A stretch of 64,000 nt of DNA from Volvox africanus (GCA_030268105.1 BSDZ01000016.1:1619501-1683500), one strand, 5' to 3'. Positions 29,013 through 41,718 are shown, counted from the stretch's first letter. Made by a program: numbers and translations. The notes: generated by a model from the sequence alone, not told the origin.

Positions 29013-29796
29013 TGTTGTACCTCTCCTTCGTGTTTGCTCATAAGTATCTGCGCGTCTGAAGGCTTTTGACACCGGTGCGTGAGCACTTGCAAGTACAGCG
29101 AGACAAGCGCAAGCAAACAGAGACAGCGGAAGACTTCAAACAAGAAGAGATATAACTTACAGTCTTACAGATCGAAGCGGTGCAATAGACGTAATCGCCG
29201 TCAGCGCCGGAAGCAAGCAATCATCACGCGGCGGTGAATAGCGAAGTTTAGGCTTAGCTCGGGCTAAGTAGAATAGCGTATAGTAATAATAGTGTAGAAC
29301 ACACGAGTGTTCTCCGGTATTGGATGTCTTATCTTGCTTAGCCATCCTAGCATCTGTTATACTCGCAGCATCGCAATGCCGTACGGTTCACACTAGGAGG
29401 CCGATCCTAAGTGTGACAACCCTACTGCGTATAGGTGATGTCCAAGCATAACAACATATAAGCCTTTCCGGCATTCGCATGATGCAAGGCTCTCGACGTG
29501 TGCTGTAATGAAGTAATATTATATCAAATAATATATTACTTATCGTTTCATAGCACGAGCATAATGCGCACTTCAATGATTCGGTATTTCATGCATGCTA
29601 GGCGGATTTGCCATGATGCGATGTCGCGATGGATAATGACAACATGCCAAATGTATATATAAATGTATGCAAATACATTTATATCATGCAGGTTTATTCA
29701 TATGCAATGATCATTCATGCGTTCATCAAGATAGCATTTTGCCTTGTAGGGTCGCATCGACCTACGCATTGGCGGGCAATGAACCGTAGCACAACA
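29013..29796 (-). repeat. GYP-8 3' LTR (784 bp)
   Basis: TGTTGTACCTCTCC...TAGCACAACA. 51 bp shorter than its partner: the segment that contains the CCGAATAACGATATTCGG near-palindrome in the 5' LTR (36044-36061) is deleted around 29490. A polypyrimidine run (CCCCCCTCCC) follows at 29800. Confidence 0.92.
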
Positions 29797-29854
29797 ATTA
29801 TCCCCCCTCCCGTATGCAGCGTCCTCGCTGCTTCATACAGCATCGACTGCAGGG

Positions 29855-32800
29855 TCATTGGGCTTGCGTGGCACGTTTGCGGGCTTTCTCAAGCAGGGGC
29901 TTCATGTCCTGCGAGAAGTTGCGTGCCGGTTCCCATGAGTTGTGCTCGCTGGTATACCCTGTCCACTTGACTAAGTACTCGTGTACTATCCGCTTACACC
30001 GGTGTCGGCCCACACGACGTGCGCGATAATCTAACACCCGCTCCACATCGTAAAACTTCTGTTTACCAGCGATCCAGGTCTCGGGAACTGGTTCGATCGC
30101 TGCGGGGGCGTTAGCAGGCTCAGGGACAGGTTCCGTACCACGATAAGGACGGACAAGCGATACGTGAAACGTGGGGTGAATGGTCATATCAGCGGGCAAT
30201 GCAAGCTCCACAGCCACATTCCCAACCATGCGCATGACGGGATACGGACCAATCCAGCGGGGTAAGAGTTTTCGGGATCCGTCGGCCAAGGAACGCAAGT
30301 TCTTGGTGCTTAGCAACACGAGTTGCCCTTCCGAAAACGTCACATCCTGCTTGGATTTGTTGTAGTATTCTGTCGTTCGTTGCTGAGCCGCGTCCAAACA
30401 CGACTTCGCGTATGTGATTCGGGACATAAAAGACTTGGCAAAGATCTTAGCAGCAGGCACGTTCACTTCCAACTCACACCACACGGGTAGCGTGGGATGA
30501 AACCCGTAGTTAAGAAAGAAAGGACTTTTGCCTGTAGAACGGTTAACAGCGTTGTTAAGCGCGAATTCTGCCGCAGTCAAATACGTATCCCAAACGAGTG
30601 GTGTGCGACCAGCATAATTGCGCAACATATCACCCAACGTGCGGTTTGTGCGTTCGGTTTGACCATCAGTCTGCGGGTGGTATGCTGTGCTCAGGTTGAC
30701 GTGTATGCCAACTAGCTTGCAGAGCGCTTCCCAAAACTTAGACGTGAACTGCCCACCGCGGTCCGAGATCACATTTTTGGGAACACCGTGTAACCGAACC
30801 ACATTGTCGAAAAACAAGCGTGCGGTTTGTTCAGCCGTGCAGGACGATGTGCATGGTGCTAGGTGGACCATCTTAGTCAGGCGATCGACCATTACGAACA
30901 CCGCATCATATCCCCCCTCAGTTTTGGGCAGCGCGACTACGAAGTCCATGGAAACACTTTCCCAAGGCGCATCCGGGACAGGCAACGTTTGCAACAACCC
31001 ATGACCCTTACCGGACAAAGCCTTATTGCGCTGGCACAGACTGCATGTCTGTACGAAGTTCTCCGCATCCTTGGCCAAACGAGGACACCAAAAGGAACGT
31101 TGCACCAACTCGACCAACCGCTTGCTACCAGGGTGTCCTGCTAACAGGTCCTCGTGGAACCACGCAAGGATGTCGTAGCGTAGCACGTCATCGTTCGGAA
31201 TGACGATTTGCGTAGCTGCACCCTCCGGTCGTAGCCAAAGGCCATTCTGCTTGCGAAGATTTTCTACTTTAGCCAGCTCCGAGAACCAGGCATCTGCGTT
31301 GTAGGCAACCTTCAACCGCTCCGCGAGGTCCGTCGCGATCGGCACCTCCTCGTTATGCGGTCGCACGACGGGCGCTGCTAAAATTGCAGCGTGTAGCGAC
31401 GGATGTCGACTGAGAGCATCGGCAATATTCAGTTTACCAGAAATGTACTCCCAGGTGCAGTCGAACCTAGCTAGGTATTCCATCCACCTAGCCTGACGGC
31501 GGTTCAACGTCAGAATGCTTTGCAAAAACGTTAGGGGCTTGTGGTCAGTCTTTAAAGTAAATGGGCGTCCCTCGAGGTAACAGGGCCATTCCTTTAAGGC
31601 ATGCAGCACTGCCAGAAGCTCCTGTTCCCCGGTGGTGTAGCGAATCTCCGCACCAGAAAACTTCTTACTCGTGAAGGCAATCGGTCGCCCTTCCTGTAAC
31701 AATACAGTGCCGCTTCCAAATATTGAGGCATCATACACTACCTCAACACGAAACGGCAACGAGTAATCAGGGAATGCAAGGGTGACATCTTCGGCAACGG
31801 TTCGCTTGAGCTCTTCGAATGCCCACTGGCATTGCGACGTCCACGACTCAAGCGAAACGAAAACGCCTTTGCGAGTTAAGTTAGTAAGCGGGGCCGCAAT
31901 GATGGAGTAGTTTTAAATGAATTTACGGAAATAATTGGTCAAGCCAAGGAACTTACGCAGCTCCGTGAGGTTCTGAGGCGCGGGCCAATCGCGAACCACG
32001 GCGACCTTCCGCGGGTCCATCTTCACACCGGTAGCCGACACAATGTGGCCCAAATATTCCACCTGAGGCTGCGCCCAAAAGCATTTGGCGCGTTTAGCAA
32101 ACAATTGCTCCCGCCTCATAACGTCGAGCACGAGCCGAAGATGCTCCAAGTGCTCCTCGCGCGTCTTAGAATACACCAAGATGTCATCCAGGTAGCAAAC
32201 AACGAACCTGTCGGTAAACGGCCTAAACATGCGGTCCATAACCGCCTGAAACGTCGCAGGGGCATTGGTCAACCCAAACGATAGGACCGTATACTCGAAG
32301 TGACCGAATGGCGTCCGAAAAGCGGTTTTCGGAATATCAGAGGCAGCGATGCAGATCTGATTATAGCCCTGTTGCAAGTCAATCGAGGAAAAATAAGCTG
32401 ATCCCTTCAGCTTATCCAACAGGTCGTCAACGCATGGCAAAGGGTAGCGATTTTTCACCGTGCTCGCATTCAACCCCCGGTAATCGATTCACATGCACAA
32501 GGTCCCATCCTTCTTACCGACGAACAAAATCGGTGCAGAATACGGGGATGTGCTGGGGCGTATCATACCCTTCGAGAGCAAATCCGTCACCTGGCGCTTT
32601 ACCTCGTCCAGCTCCAATGGACTCAACCTGTACATTGGCCGGGCCACAGGCTGCGCTCCAGGCATGAGAGGGATTGTGTGATCAACAGGACGCATTGGTG
32701 GTAGGCCAGGGATATCTTTAAAGACGTCCTCATACTGCGACAGTAGGGCCTCAACCTCAGGATCCACAGAAATCAGCACGGTGGTGGCAAAACAGCCCAC

Positions 32801-33915
32801 CCGCGGCCTCAAAAGCAGTCCGTGGGCACCCTTTCGTAACAAACAGACGGCTTCCTTACGCCCGACTAGCTCTGGTTCGATTCGCGCGGCCATTGCAGTC
32901 ACAGCGAACTTAACCATAGGCACCGCCTCAGCTTTGCCCCCCTCTGGTGTGACATGTTCGAACGACAGGAAAGGTACCTTAATCGACAGAGTACCCTTGC
33001 ACATATGCAGGGTTGCAGTCTCCATGTCAATGCGCGTGCGGTACTGCCGTAATGTCGAAGACCCCATTATGTACGGTGCAGTCTCTGCTAAGCCCTGCAG
33101 CACGTATGGCCGGGTCACAACACGCAAAGGGCCTATCGATAGGCTAAGGGTAATCCTGCCCACGATGGGATGCTTACCCCCGTCAGCAAGGGTAACCTGT
33201 GGACAATCAGACGACTCTGGGGTCAACCCCAGCGCATTCACCTCTGCGACAGAGATGAAGTCGTCGCTGGCACCGGTGTCAACAAGTGCCTTCAGAGTAC
33301 GGCCATTCAAACCGATCTGAACCACTGGGACACGGTTATCTACGAGCGACTGCCCAGCAGATAACGTTAGTGCACTTAGGGTGGGTCTGTAACCTACGGC
33401 ACCCTCATCAGGAGCTTCATTCCAAACGTCAACCGAGTAGGATGTCCCTGGCCACGGAGCCAGCATACCTTCCCGATCCACACCATTAAACAAAACGGTG
33501 CCCGGCTCGAACCAGTGGACACACCGCATACCCCTTAACGATGCCTCTGCCTTGCGCCGACAGAAAGCGGGGAGTAATACACATGCGGCGGTGCCTGGAT
33601 ATGACGCCTACATCTCCTGTAAACGGCCAACTGTTCCGACATCTCACGCAGAGACGAGGGGATGAACAAAACCACGTGGTTAGACAGATCGATAGACGAC
33701 AGGGGACGGCGAGGTGTAAACAAATTACACAACGAATCGAAGCAGAGAAGTCCCGTGCGTCCGTCAAGCGTGATGCGTCGCGCAATGACTCGCTCAATGT
33801 GTCCAAGTACGCAAGGCAACAATGCCTTCACGGCTGGCCGTAAGGATGACCACCGACCACGTGTGAGTTCAGAAATCCCGGGTGGTGCCCCCTCCACAGG
33901 AACCCGGGCAAGCCC
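29855..33915 (-). pseudogene. GYP-8 pol: protease, RT, RNase H, integrase, chromodomain
   Basis: Longest open part is 31759-29855 (634 aa): RNase H from PFRVEVVYDAS, then integrase with an intact DD-E core (MDFVVALPKTEGGYD, NVISDRGGQF, TDGQTERTNRTLGDML) and chromodomain (LVKWTGYTSEHNSWEPARNF). RT (32473-31913) holds [13 protein letters not shown] and YLDD. Protease (33529-32489) has VDTGASDDFISVAEV and runs through [14 protein letters not shown]. Damage: TAA at 31915-31913 (Glu codon lost), a TGA in the M-C-I-D-Y segment near 32487, and a frameshift near 33530. Behind the gag TAG the frame reads EGAPPGISELTRGRW. Confidence 0.9.
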
Positions 33916-35118
33916 CTATTTCGGCTGAGGTACAAACGGCGGCAGTAACGGGCAATCCTTCGTAGGATGACTCTCCGCGCACCGTAGACAAACATTGGCC
34001 GCTTTCCGACGCTCGAACTCGGAACGATTGCAATTCCATTTTGGCATAAACGAGTCATCCGTGCGAGTCCGCTTCGCATTGGGGTCAGAGCGCTGTGCGG
34101 CTGCCGACGACGACCCACCACCCCGCTTCCTGCTCTTAGCCGGGTCCGAGCTCGGACCTGCTCCTCCTGACCCGCGGACACCCGAGCTAGCGCCCCCGCG
34201 CGCCTGGCATTGCCGGTTGCTGCGTCAAGTCGTGGCGGTAGGCGTGGGGCGGGTCGCTCCGAGTTCCTGGTCGAGAGCTACAGCTTCTCCAAGCGGATCC
34301 TGCACTTGCACGGCATTTGCACGAGGGACAGACTTGACTTCTTCCTCACCGGCAAGGAGTCGTATCTCCGTACCCTTAGCAAAAGTGACCAAGGCATCAT
34401 ACGACTTGATCGGCACCCAAGCCAAGTCAGTAGCGCACCATTTAGCCAAAAGTTTCATCAGGCCTCGCTTAAACCAAAAAACACGCTCGGTTTCGGTGAG
34501 ATCAGCAATGGGGGTCACTAGGGCTTCGAAGCGTGACTGGTACGCAGGTACATTTTCACCCCGACGCAAACCTTACGAGCCTCCACATCACGTGCTTGAA
34601 CCTCAGTAGCGAACCGTGCAAGCAAAGCGGCGATCATCTCGTCAAAAGTATGGTCGCCCCGGGCAGTGGTCCATTCACGATACCAGTCCTTCGCTGAGCC
34701 CTCGAGGGTGTTACCAACGAAGAGACACCTGATACCATCATTATCGCCACCATGAACAGCCTGGAGATACTTTTTAGCGTCACGCATGTATGCACGAGTT
34801 GCATCGGCCTGGTGTCTTTTCAGTCAGCGAGATATTGAGCCTAGGAACGGGAATTGACAATCTCATCACCTCAGGGATGTCATCGTGACCTCGCGCTTGA
34901 GGTAATGGCAGAACCCGTGGACCAGCAATGTTGTCCATATTCGTATTAACTGCTGAGTGCGGCACAATTAAGTGAGCAGGGGTCTGAAGGACAAGGGGCT
35001 CTTGAGTGGCTCGCGTGCCAACAGTCTCAAGACCTCTATCCGGCGCTCTAGCAGCCACAACAAAATCGGGTTGGCTAGCTAAGCTAGTGTGAGGCGTATC
35101 GTCACGTTCCACGGACAT
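33916..35118 (-). pseudogene. GYP-8 gag, frameshifted
   Basis: Three overlapping minus frames (35118-34780, 34787-34518, 34569-34225) carry a gag homologous to the GYP-5 Gag: KKYLQAVHGGDNDGIRCLF, AKDWYREWTTARGD, FDEMIAALLARFATEV and YQSRFEALVTPIADL. The zinc-knuckle end lies near 33960-34000. Small indels break it, and a deletion near 34566 removes part of the AAGTYHMRRGE segment. It ends in TAG (33918-33916) followed in phase by GGG CTT GCC and the protease region. Confidence 0.85.
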
Positions 35119-35338
35119 GGAGCACGAAGCAATACCCTAGATTTGCGTAATAGAAGCCGACTTCTATCGCAAGGCCAAGAGTACAAAACGATTCAGTGAG
35201 CCTACCGACAGTACTCTTGAGAAGATTCAGTAAACTCAGCAAGTACTTGCCCAGCTGAGTCCTGATCTCCGTAGTTTGGGTGATGAGAGTCGCCAAATGG
35301 TCCGGACAAAAGCCGGTCTCAGTCTCCGCGGCAAGCAA
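35102..35338 (-). CDS. Small leucine-rich ORF ahead of gag (GYP-8)
   Basis: 78 codons. The N-terminal part keeps the TTEIRTQLGKYL and LLNLLKSTVGRLTES peptide of GYP-4/5/6 despite overall divergence of the copies; after LTES the frame differs because of an indel. This pattern is the main evidence that the ORF was once under selection. Confidence 0.4.
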   Translation of the reverse strand: MLAAETETGFCPDHLATLITQTTEIRTQLGKYLLSLLNLLKSTVGRLTESFCTLGLAIEVGFYYANLGYCFVLHVRGT

Positions 35339-35543
35339 TGCCGGTGCACTGAGATTACCTGCGACTCAGAGCGTACACTTACACAACAAGTGCAGCAATC
35401 TAAGCAAAAGAAATTAAACAATTACGGCGCGGCCTAGGTCTTCGGCAAAAGTATCTAGCGGTCCTCGTGGTTCGTCGCTGGAACTTGCCATAGAGAAAAC
35501 CTACTTCCGATTAGACAAAGAGAGACAGTAAGGCAACGAACCT

Positions 35544-35555
35544 GTCTCGATACCA
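35544..35555 (-). other. GYP-8 primer binding site
   Basis: GTCTCGATACCA in window orientation, three bases before the 5' LTR. Confidence 0.85.
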
Positions 35556-35558
35556 ATT

Positions 35559-36393
35559 TGTTGTACCTCTCCTTCGTGTTTGCTCATAAGTATCTGCGCG
35601 TCTGAAGGCTTTTGACACCGATACGCGAGCACTTGCAAGTACAGCAAGACAAGCGCGAGCAAACAGAGACAGGGGAAGACTTCAAACAAGGAGAGATATA
35701 ACTTACAGTCTTATAGATCGAAGCGGTGCAATGGATGTAATTGCCGTCAGCGCCGGAAGCAAGCAATCATCACGCGGCGGTGAATAGCGAAGTTTAGGCT
35801 TAGCTCGGGCTAAATAGAGTAGCGTATAGTAATAATAGCGAAGAACACACGAGTGTTCTCCGGTATTGAATGTCTTATCTTGCTTAGCCGTCCTCGCATC
35901 TGTTATACTCGCAGCATCGCAATGCCGTACGGTTCACACTAGGAGGCCGATCCTAAGTGTGACAACCCTACTGCGTATAGGCGATGTCCAAGCATAACAA
36001 CGTATAAGCCTTTCCGGCATTCACATGATGCAAGGGTCCGAATAACGATATTCGGTTGCAAGGCATGCATCGCGACGAGTGCGGCGCTCTAAACGTGTGC
36101 TGTAATGAAGTAATATTATATCAAATAATATATTACTTATCGTTTCGTAGCACGAGCATAATGCACACTTCAATGATTCGGTATTTCATGCATGCTAGGC
36201 GGATTTGCCATGATGCGATGTCGCGATGGATAATGACAACATGCCAAATGTATATATAAATGTATGCGAATACATTTATATCATGCAGGTTTATTCATAT
36301 GCAATGATCATTCATGCGTTCATCAAGATAGCATTTCGCCATGTAGGGTCGCATCGACCTATGCATCGGCGGGCAATGAACCGTAGCACAACA
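35559..36393 (-). repeat. GYP-8 5' LTR (835 bp)
   Basis: TGTTGTACCTCTCC...TAGCACAACA, followed by the TSD GATAA. Same length as the solo LTR at 41719-42553. Confidence 0.93.
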
Positions 36394-37133
36394 GATAAGA
36401 CCGTGTACTCGAAGTGACCAAAGGGAGTCCGAAAAGCGGTTTTTGGAATATCAGAGGCAGCGATGCGAATCTGTATTGTATCCCTGTTGTAAGTCAATCG
36501 AGGAAAAATAAGCTGAGCCTTTCAGCTTATCGAGCAGGTCGTCAACGCGCGGCAAAGGGGAGCGATTTTTAACGGTCGTCGCATTCAAACCCCGGTAATT
36601 GATGCACATGGGCAAAGTCCCATCCTTCTTTCCGACAAACAATATCGGCGCAGAATAGGCGGATGTGCTGGGGTGAATCATACCCTTTGCAAGCAAATCC
36701 GTCACCTGGCGCTTCACCTCGTCCAACTCTAGTGGACTTAGCCTGTACATAGGCCGTGCAATAGGTGCGCTCCTGGCAGGAGAGGGATTGTATGATCGAC
36801 AGGACGCATAGGTGGAAGCCCGGGAATGTCACAAAAGACATCAGCATACTCTTGCAGTAAGGCTTCGACCTCAGGATCCACAGAAGTCTGCGCGGTGGTG
36901 GCATTCAGCAACACCCGAGGCCTCACAAGCAGTCCGTGGGCACCCTTCCGTAGCATACGGACGGCTTCCTTACGCCCGACTGGCTTGGGTTCTGTTTGCG
37001 CGCCTGTCGCAGTCGCAGCGAAGTTAACCATAGGCACCGCCTCAGCTCTGCCCCTCTCTGGTGTGACATTGGTAAACGGCAGGAAAGGTACCTTATACGA
37101 CAGAGTCCCCTTGCACAACTGAAGGGTCGCTGA
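36394..37133 (-). pseudogene. GYP-7 protease end and RT N-terminus, copy 1
   Basis: 740 bp. Minus-strand reading: [67 protein letters not shown], then after a small frameshift [37 protein letters not shown] and [17 protein letters not shown]. It is the part of GYP-7 between the GYP-8 insertion site and the solo-LTR insertion site. Bounded left by GATAA and right by GCTGA (37129-37133). Repeated almost unchanged at 40979-41718. Confidence 0.9.
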
Positions 37134-40100
37134 TGTTGTACCTCTCCTTCGTGTTTGCTCATAAGTATCTGCGCGTCTGAAGGCTTTTGACACCGGTGCG
37201 TGAGCACTTGCAAGTACAGCAAGGCAAACGCGAGCAAACAGAGACAGCGGAAGACTTCAAGACAAGAAGAGATATAACTTACAGTCTTACAGATCGAAGC
37301 GGTGCAATGGACGTAATCGCCGTCAGCGCCGGAAGCAAGCAATCATCACGCGGCGGTGATAGCAAAGTTTAGGCTTAGCTCGGGCTAAGTAGAGTAGCGT
37401 ATAGTAATAATAGCGTCGAACACACGAGTGTTCTCCGGTATTGAATGTCTTACCTTGCTTAGCCGTCCTCGCATCTGTTATACTCACAGCATCGCAATGC
37501 CGTATGGTTCACACTAGGAGGCCGATCCTAAGTGTGACAACCCTACTGCGTATAGGCGATGTCCAAGCATAACAACGTATAAGCCTTTCCGGCATTCGCA
37601 TGATGCAAGGGTCCGAATAACGATATTCGGTTGCAAGGCATGCATCGTGATGAGTGCGGCGCTCTAAACGTGTGCTGTGATGAAGTAATATTATATCAAA
37701 TAATATATTACTTATCGTTTCGTAGCACGAGCATAATGCGCACTTCAATGATTCGGTATTTCATGCATGCTAGGCGGATTTGCCATGATGCGATGTCGCG
37801 ATGGAGAGGTTCTCCACCGTGAGCAGGTGGAGAGGTTTTCCTCCCCCTCGCCCCCCCCCTCTAGCTGCGTTCCCCCGAACACACCTGACGCACTGCAGCA
37901 CCACCGTGGGCTTATCCGCCTGGAACCTGCTCCCCAGCTCCACGGACACCAGCACCGGACTGCCCTCCCAAGCCACCGCGTACAGGGCGCAGCCGATAGC
38001 CAGGTTGACCTCCAGGGGAAAGCACATGAGTGTTCTCCGGTATGGAATGTCTTATCTTGCTTAGCCGTCCTCACATCTGTTATACTCACAGCATCGCAAT
38101 GCCGTATGGTTCACACTAGGAGGCCGATCCTAAGTGTGACAACCCTACTGCGTATTGGCGATGTCCAAGCATAACAACGTATAAGCCTTTCCGGCATTCA
38201 CATGATGCAAGGGTCCGAATAACGATATTCGGTTGCAAGGCATGCATCGCGATGAGTGCGGCGCTCTAAACGTGTGCTGTAATGAAGTAATATTATATCA
38301 AATAATATATTACTTATCGTTTCGTAGCACGAGCATAATGCACACTTTAATGATTCGGTATTTCATGCATGCTAGGCGGATTTGCCATGATGCGATGTCG
38401 CGATGGAGAGGTTCTCCACCGTGAGCAGGTGGAGAGGTTTTCCTCCCCCTCGCCCCCCCCCTCTAGCTGCGTTCCCCCGAACTCACCTGACGCACTGCAG
38501 CACCACCGTGGGCTTATCCGCCGGGAACCTGTTCCCCAGCTCCACGGACACCAGCACCGGACTGCCCTCCCAAGCCACCGTGTACAGGGCGCAGCCGATA
38601 GCCAGGTTGACCTCCAGGGGAAAGCACACGAGTGTTCTCCGGTATGGAATGTCTTATCTTGCTTAGCCGTCCTCGCATCTGTTATACTCACAGTATCGCA
38701 ATGCCGTATGGTTCACACTAGGAGGCCGATCCTAAGTGTGACAACCCTACTGCGTATAGGCGATGTCCAAGCATAACAACGTATAAGCCTTTCCGGCATT
38801 CACATGATGCAAGGGTCCGAATAACGATATTCGGTTGCAAGGCATGCATCGCGACGAGTGCGGCGCTCTAAACGTGTGCTGTAATGAAGTAATATTATAT
38901 CAAATAATATATTACTTATCGTTTCGTAGCACGAGCATAATGCACACTTTAATGATTCGGTATTTCATGCATGCTAGGCGGATTTGCCATGATGCGATGT
39001 CGCGATGGAGAGGTTCTCCACCGTGAGCAGGTGGAGAGGTTTTCCTCCCCCTCGCCCCCCCCCTCTAGCTGCGTTCCCCCGAACACACCTGACGCACTGC
39101 AGCACCACCGTGGGCTTATCCGCCGGGAACCTGTTCCCCAGCTCCACGGACACCAGCACCGGACTGCCCTCCCAAGCCACCGCGTACAGGGCGCAGCCGA
39201 TAGCCAGGTTGACCTCCAGGGGAAAGCACACAAGTGTTCTCCGGTATGGAATGTCTTATCTTGCTTAGCCGTCCTCGCATCTGTTATACTCACAGTATCG
39301 CAATGCCGTATGGTTCACACTAGGAGGCCGATCCTAAGTGTGACAACCCTACTGCGTATAGGCGATGTCCAAGCATAACAACGTATAAGCCTTTCCGGCA
39401 TTCACATGATGCAAGGGTCCGAATAACGATATTCGGTTGCAAGGCATGCATCGCGACGAGTGCGGCGCTCTAAACGTGTGCTGTAATGAAGTAATATTAT
39501 ATCAAATAATATATTACTTATCGTTTCGTAGCACGAGCATAATGCACACTTTAATGATTCGGTATTTCATGCATGCTAGGCGGATTTGCCATGATGCGAT
39601 GTCGCGATGGAGAGGTTCTCCACCGTGAGCAGGTGGAGAGGTTTTCCTCCCCCTCGCCCCCCCCCTCTAGCTGCGTTCCCCCGAACACACCTGACGCACT
39701 GCAGCACCACCGTGGGCTTATCCGCCGGGAACCTGTTCCCCAGCTCCACGGACACCAGCACCGGACTGCCCTCCCAAGCCACCGCGTACAGGGCGCAGCC
39801 GATAGCCAGGTTGACCTCCAGGGGAAAGCACACGAGTGTTCTCCGGTATGGAATGTCTTATCTTGCTTAGCCGTCCTCGCATCTGTTATACTCACAGTAT
39901 CGCAATGCCGTATGGTTCACACTAGGAGGCCGATCCTAAGTGTGACAACCCTACTGCGTATAGGCGATGTCCAAGCATAACAACGTATAAGCCTTTCCGG
40001 CATTCACATGATGCAAGGGTCCGAATAACGATATTCGGTTGCAAGGCATGCATCGCGACGAGTGCGGCGCTCTAAACGTGTGCTGTAATGAAGTAATATT

Positions 40101-40978
40101 ATATCAAATAATATATTACTTATCGTTTCGTAGCACGAGCATAATGCACACTTTAATGATTCGGTATTTCATGCATGCTAGGCGGATTTGCCATGATGCG
40201 ATGTCGCGATGGAGAGGTTCTCCACCGTGAGCAGGTGGAGAGGTTTTCCTCCCCCTCGCCCCCCCCCTCTAGCTGCGTTCCCCCGAACACACCTGACGCA
40301 CTGCAGCACCACCGTGGGCTTATCCGCCGGGAACCTGTTCCCCAGCTCCACGGACACCAGCACCGGACTGCCCTCCCAAGCCACCGCGTACAGGGCGCAG
40401 CCGATAGCCAGGTTGACCTCCAGGGGAAAGCACACGAGTGTTCTCCGGTATGGAATGTCTTATCTTGCTTAGCCGTCCTCGCATCTGTTATACTCACAGT
40501 ATCGCAATGCCGTATGGTTCACACTAGGAGGCCGATCCTAAGTGTGACAACCCTACTGCGTATAGGCGATGTCCAAGCATAACAACGTATAAGCCTTTCC
40601 GGCATTCACATGATGCAAGGGTCCGAATAACGATATTCGGTTGCAAGGCATGCATCGCGACGAGTGCGGCGCTCTAAACGTGTGCTGTAATGAAGTAATA
40701 TTATATCAAATAATATATTACTTATCGTTTCGTAGCACGAGCATAATGCACACTTCAATGATTCGGTATTTCATGCATGCTAGGCGGATTTGCCATGATG
40801 CGATGTCGCGATGGATAATGACAACATGCCAAATGTATATATAAATGTATGCGAATACATTTATATCATGCAGGTTTATTCATATGCAATGATCATTCAT
40901 GCGTTCATCAAGATAGCATTTCGCCATGTAGGGTCGCATCGACCTATGCATCGGCGGGCAATGAACCGTAGCACAACA
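37134..40978 (-). repeat. Hybrid LTR with five 602-bp internal repeats (3845 bp)
   Basis: Starts like the solo LTR (left flank GCTGA) and ends like the GYP-8 LTR (right flank GATAAGACC). Its length equals one 835-bp LTR plus exactly five units of 602 bp. Each unit is 385 bp of LTR (CACGAGTGTTCTCC... to ...GATGTCGCGATGGA) plus a 217-bp GC-rich filler. LTR parts are 37134-37805, four 385-bp pieces, and 40431-40978. Confidence 0.93.
37806..40430 (-). repeat. Five copies of a 217-bp exon-like filler, spaced 602 bp
   Basis: Copies at 37806-38022, 38408-38624, 39010-39226, 39612-39828 and 40214-40430. Nearly identical; the first differs most (CTGGAACCTGCTCC for CGGGAACCTGTTCC). On the minus strand each reads an open stretch, PLEVNLAIGCALYAVAWEG then SPVLVSVELGNRFPADKPTV and VLQCVR, followed by CAG|GTGTGT, a good 5' splice site, then an intron-like G-rich tract (nine Gs in a row). 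The hydrophobic pattern ending in FPADKP vaguely recalls RWD/UEV folds, but I cannot name the gene. A hairpin CTCCACC/GGTGGAG lies at the left end of each copy. Confidence 0.85.
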
Positions 40979-41718
40979 GATAAGACCGTGTACTCGAAGT
41001 GACCAAAGGGAGTCCGAAAAGCGGTTTTTGGAATATCAGAGGCAGCGATGCGAATCTGTATTGTATCCCTGTTGTAAGTCAATCGAGGAAAAATAAGCTG
41101 AGCCTTTCAGCTTATCGAGCAGGTCGTCAACGCGCGGCAAAGGGGAGCGAGTTTTAACGGTCGTCGCATTCAAACCCCGTTTATTGATGCACATGGGCAA
41201 AGTCCCATCCTTCTTTCCGACAAACAATATCGGCGCAGAATAGGGGGATGTGCTGGGGTGAATCATACCCTTTGCAAGCAAATCCGTCACCTGGCGCTTC
41301 ACCTCGTCCAACTCTAGTGGACTTAGCCTGTACATAGGCCGTGCAATAGGTGCGCTCCTGGCAGGAGAGGGATTGTATGATTGACAGGACGCATAGGTGG
41401 AAGCCCGGGAATGTCACAAAAGACATCAGCATACTCTTGTAGTAAGGCTTCGACCTCAGGATCCACAGAAGTCTGCGCGGTGGTGGCATTCAGCAACACC
41501 CGAGGCCTCACAAGCAGTCCGTGGGCACCCTTCCGTAGCATACGGACGGCTTCCTTACGCCCGACTGGCTTGGGTTCTGTTTGCGCGCCTGTCGCAGTCG
41601 CAGCGAAGTTAACCATAGGCACCGCCTCAGCTCTGCCCCTCTCTGGTGTGACATTGGTAAACGGCAGGAAAGGTACCTTATACGACAGAGTCCCCTTGCA
41701 CAACTGAAGGGTCGCTGA
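40979..41718 (-). pseudogene. GYP-7 protease end and RT N-terminus, copy 2
   Basis: 740 bp, offset 4585 from copy 1. A few base changes are visible (for example TTTATTGATG for GGTAATTGATG and GAATAGGGG for GAATAGGCG). The left end abuts the hybrid LTR at GATAA; the right end is GCTGA at 41714-41718, the TSD of the solo LTR. Original GYP-7 order suggests this copy or copy 1 is the duplicate made by recombination. Confidence 0.9.

Larger units (their letters stand above)
29013..36393 (-). mobile_element. GYP-8: complete Ty3/gypsy element with TSD GATAA
   Basis: 7381 bp between two LTRs of one type, flanked by the direct repeat GATAA at 29008-29012 and 36394-36398. Removing the element rejoins the GYP-7 RT frame (YTVL to SFGLTN). 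The order on the minus strand is LTR, primer site, gag, TAG, protease, RT, RNase H, integrase, chromodomain, polypurine tract, LTR. The LTRs differ at many sites and by a 51-bp deletion, and pol and gag carry several stops and shifts, so this is not a recent insertion. Confidence 0.93.

Noticed and set aside
37767..38174. 135-codon plus-strand frame across each 602-bp unit
   Set aside because: It runs through the LTR/filler joint and is antisense to the more protein-like filler frame; probably chance.
37806..40430. Repeated array considered as CRISPR or satellite
   Set aside because: Units are 602 bp and consist of LTR plus filler, with no short repeats and unique spacers; flanks identify it as an expanded LTR.
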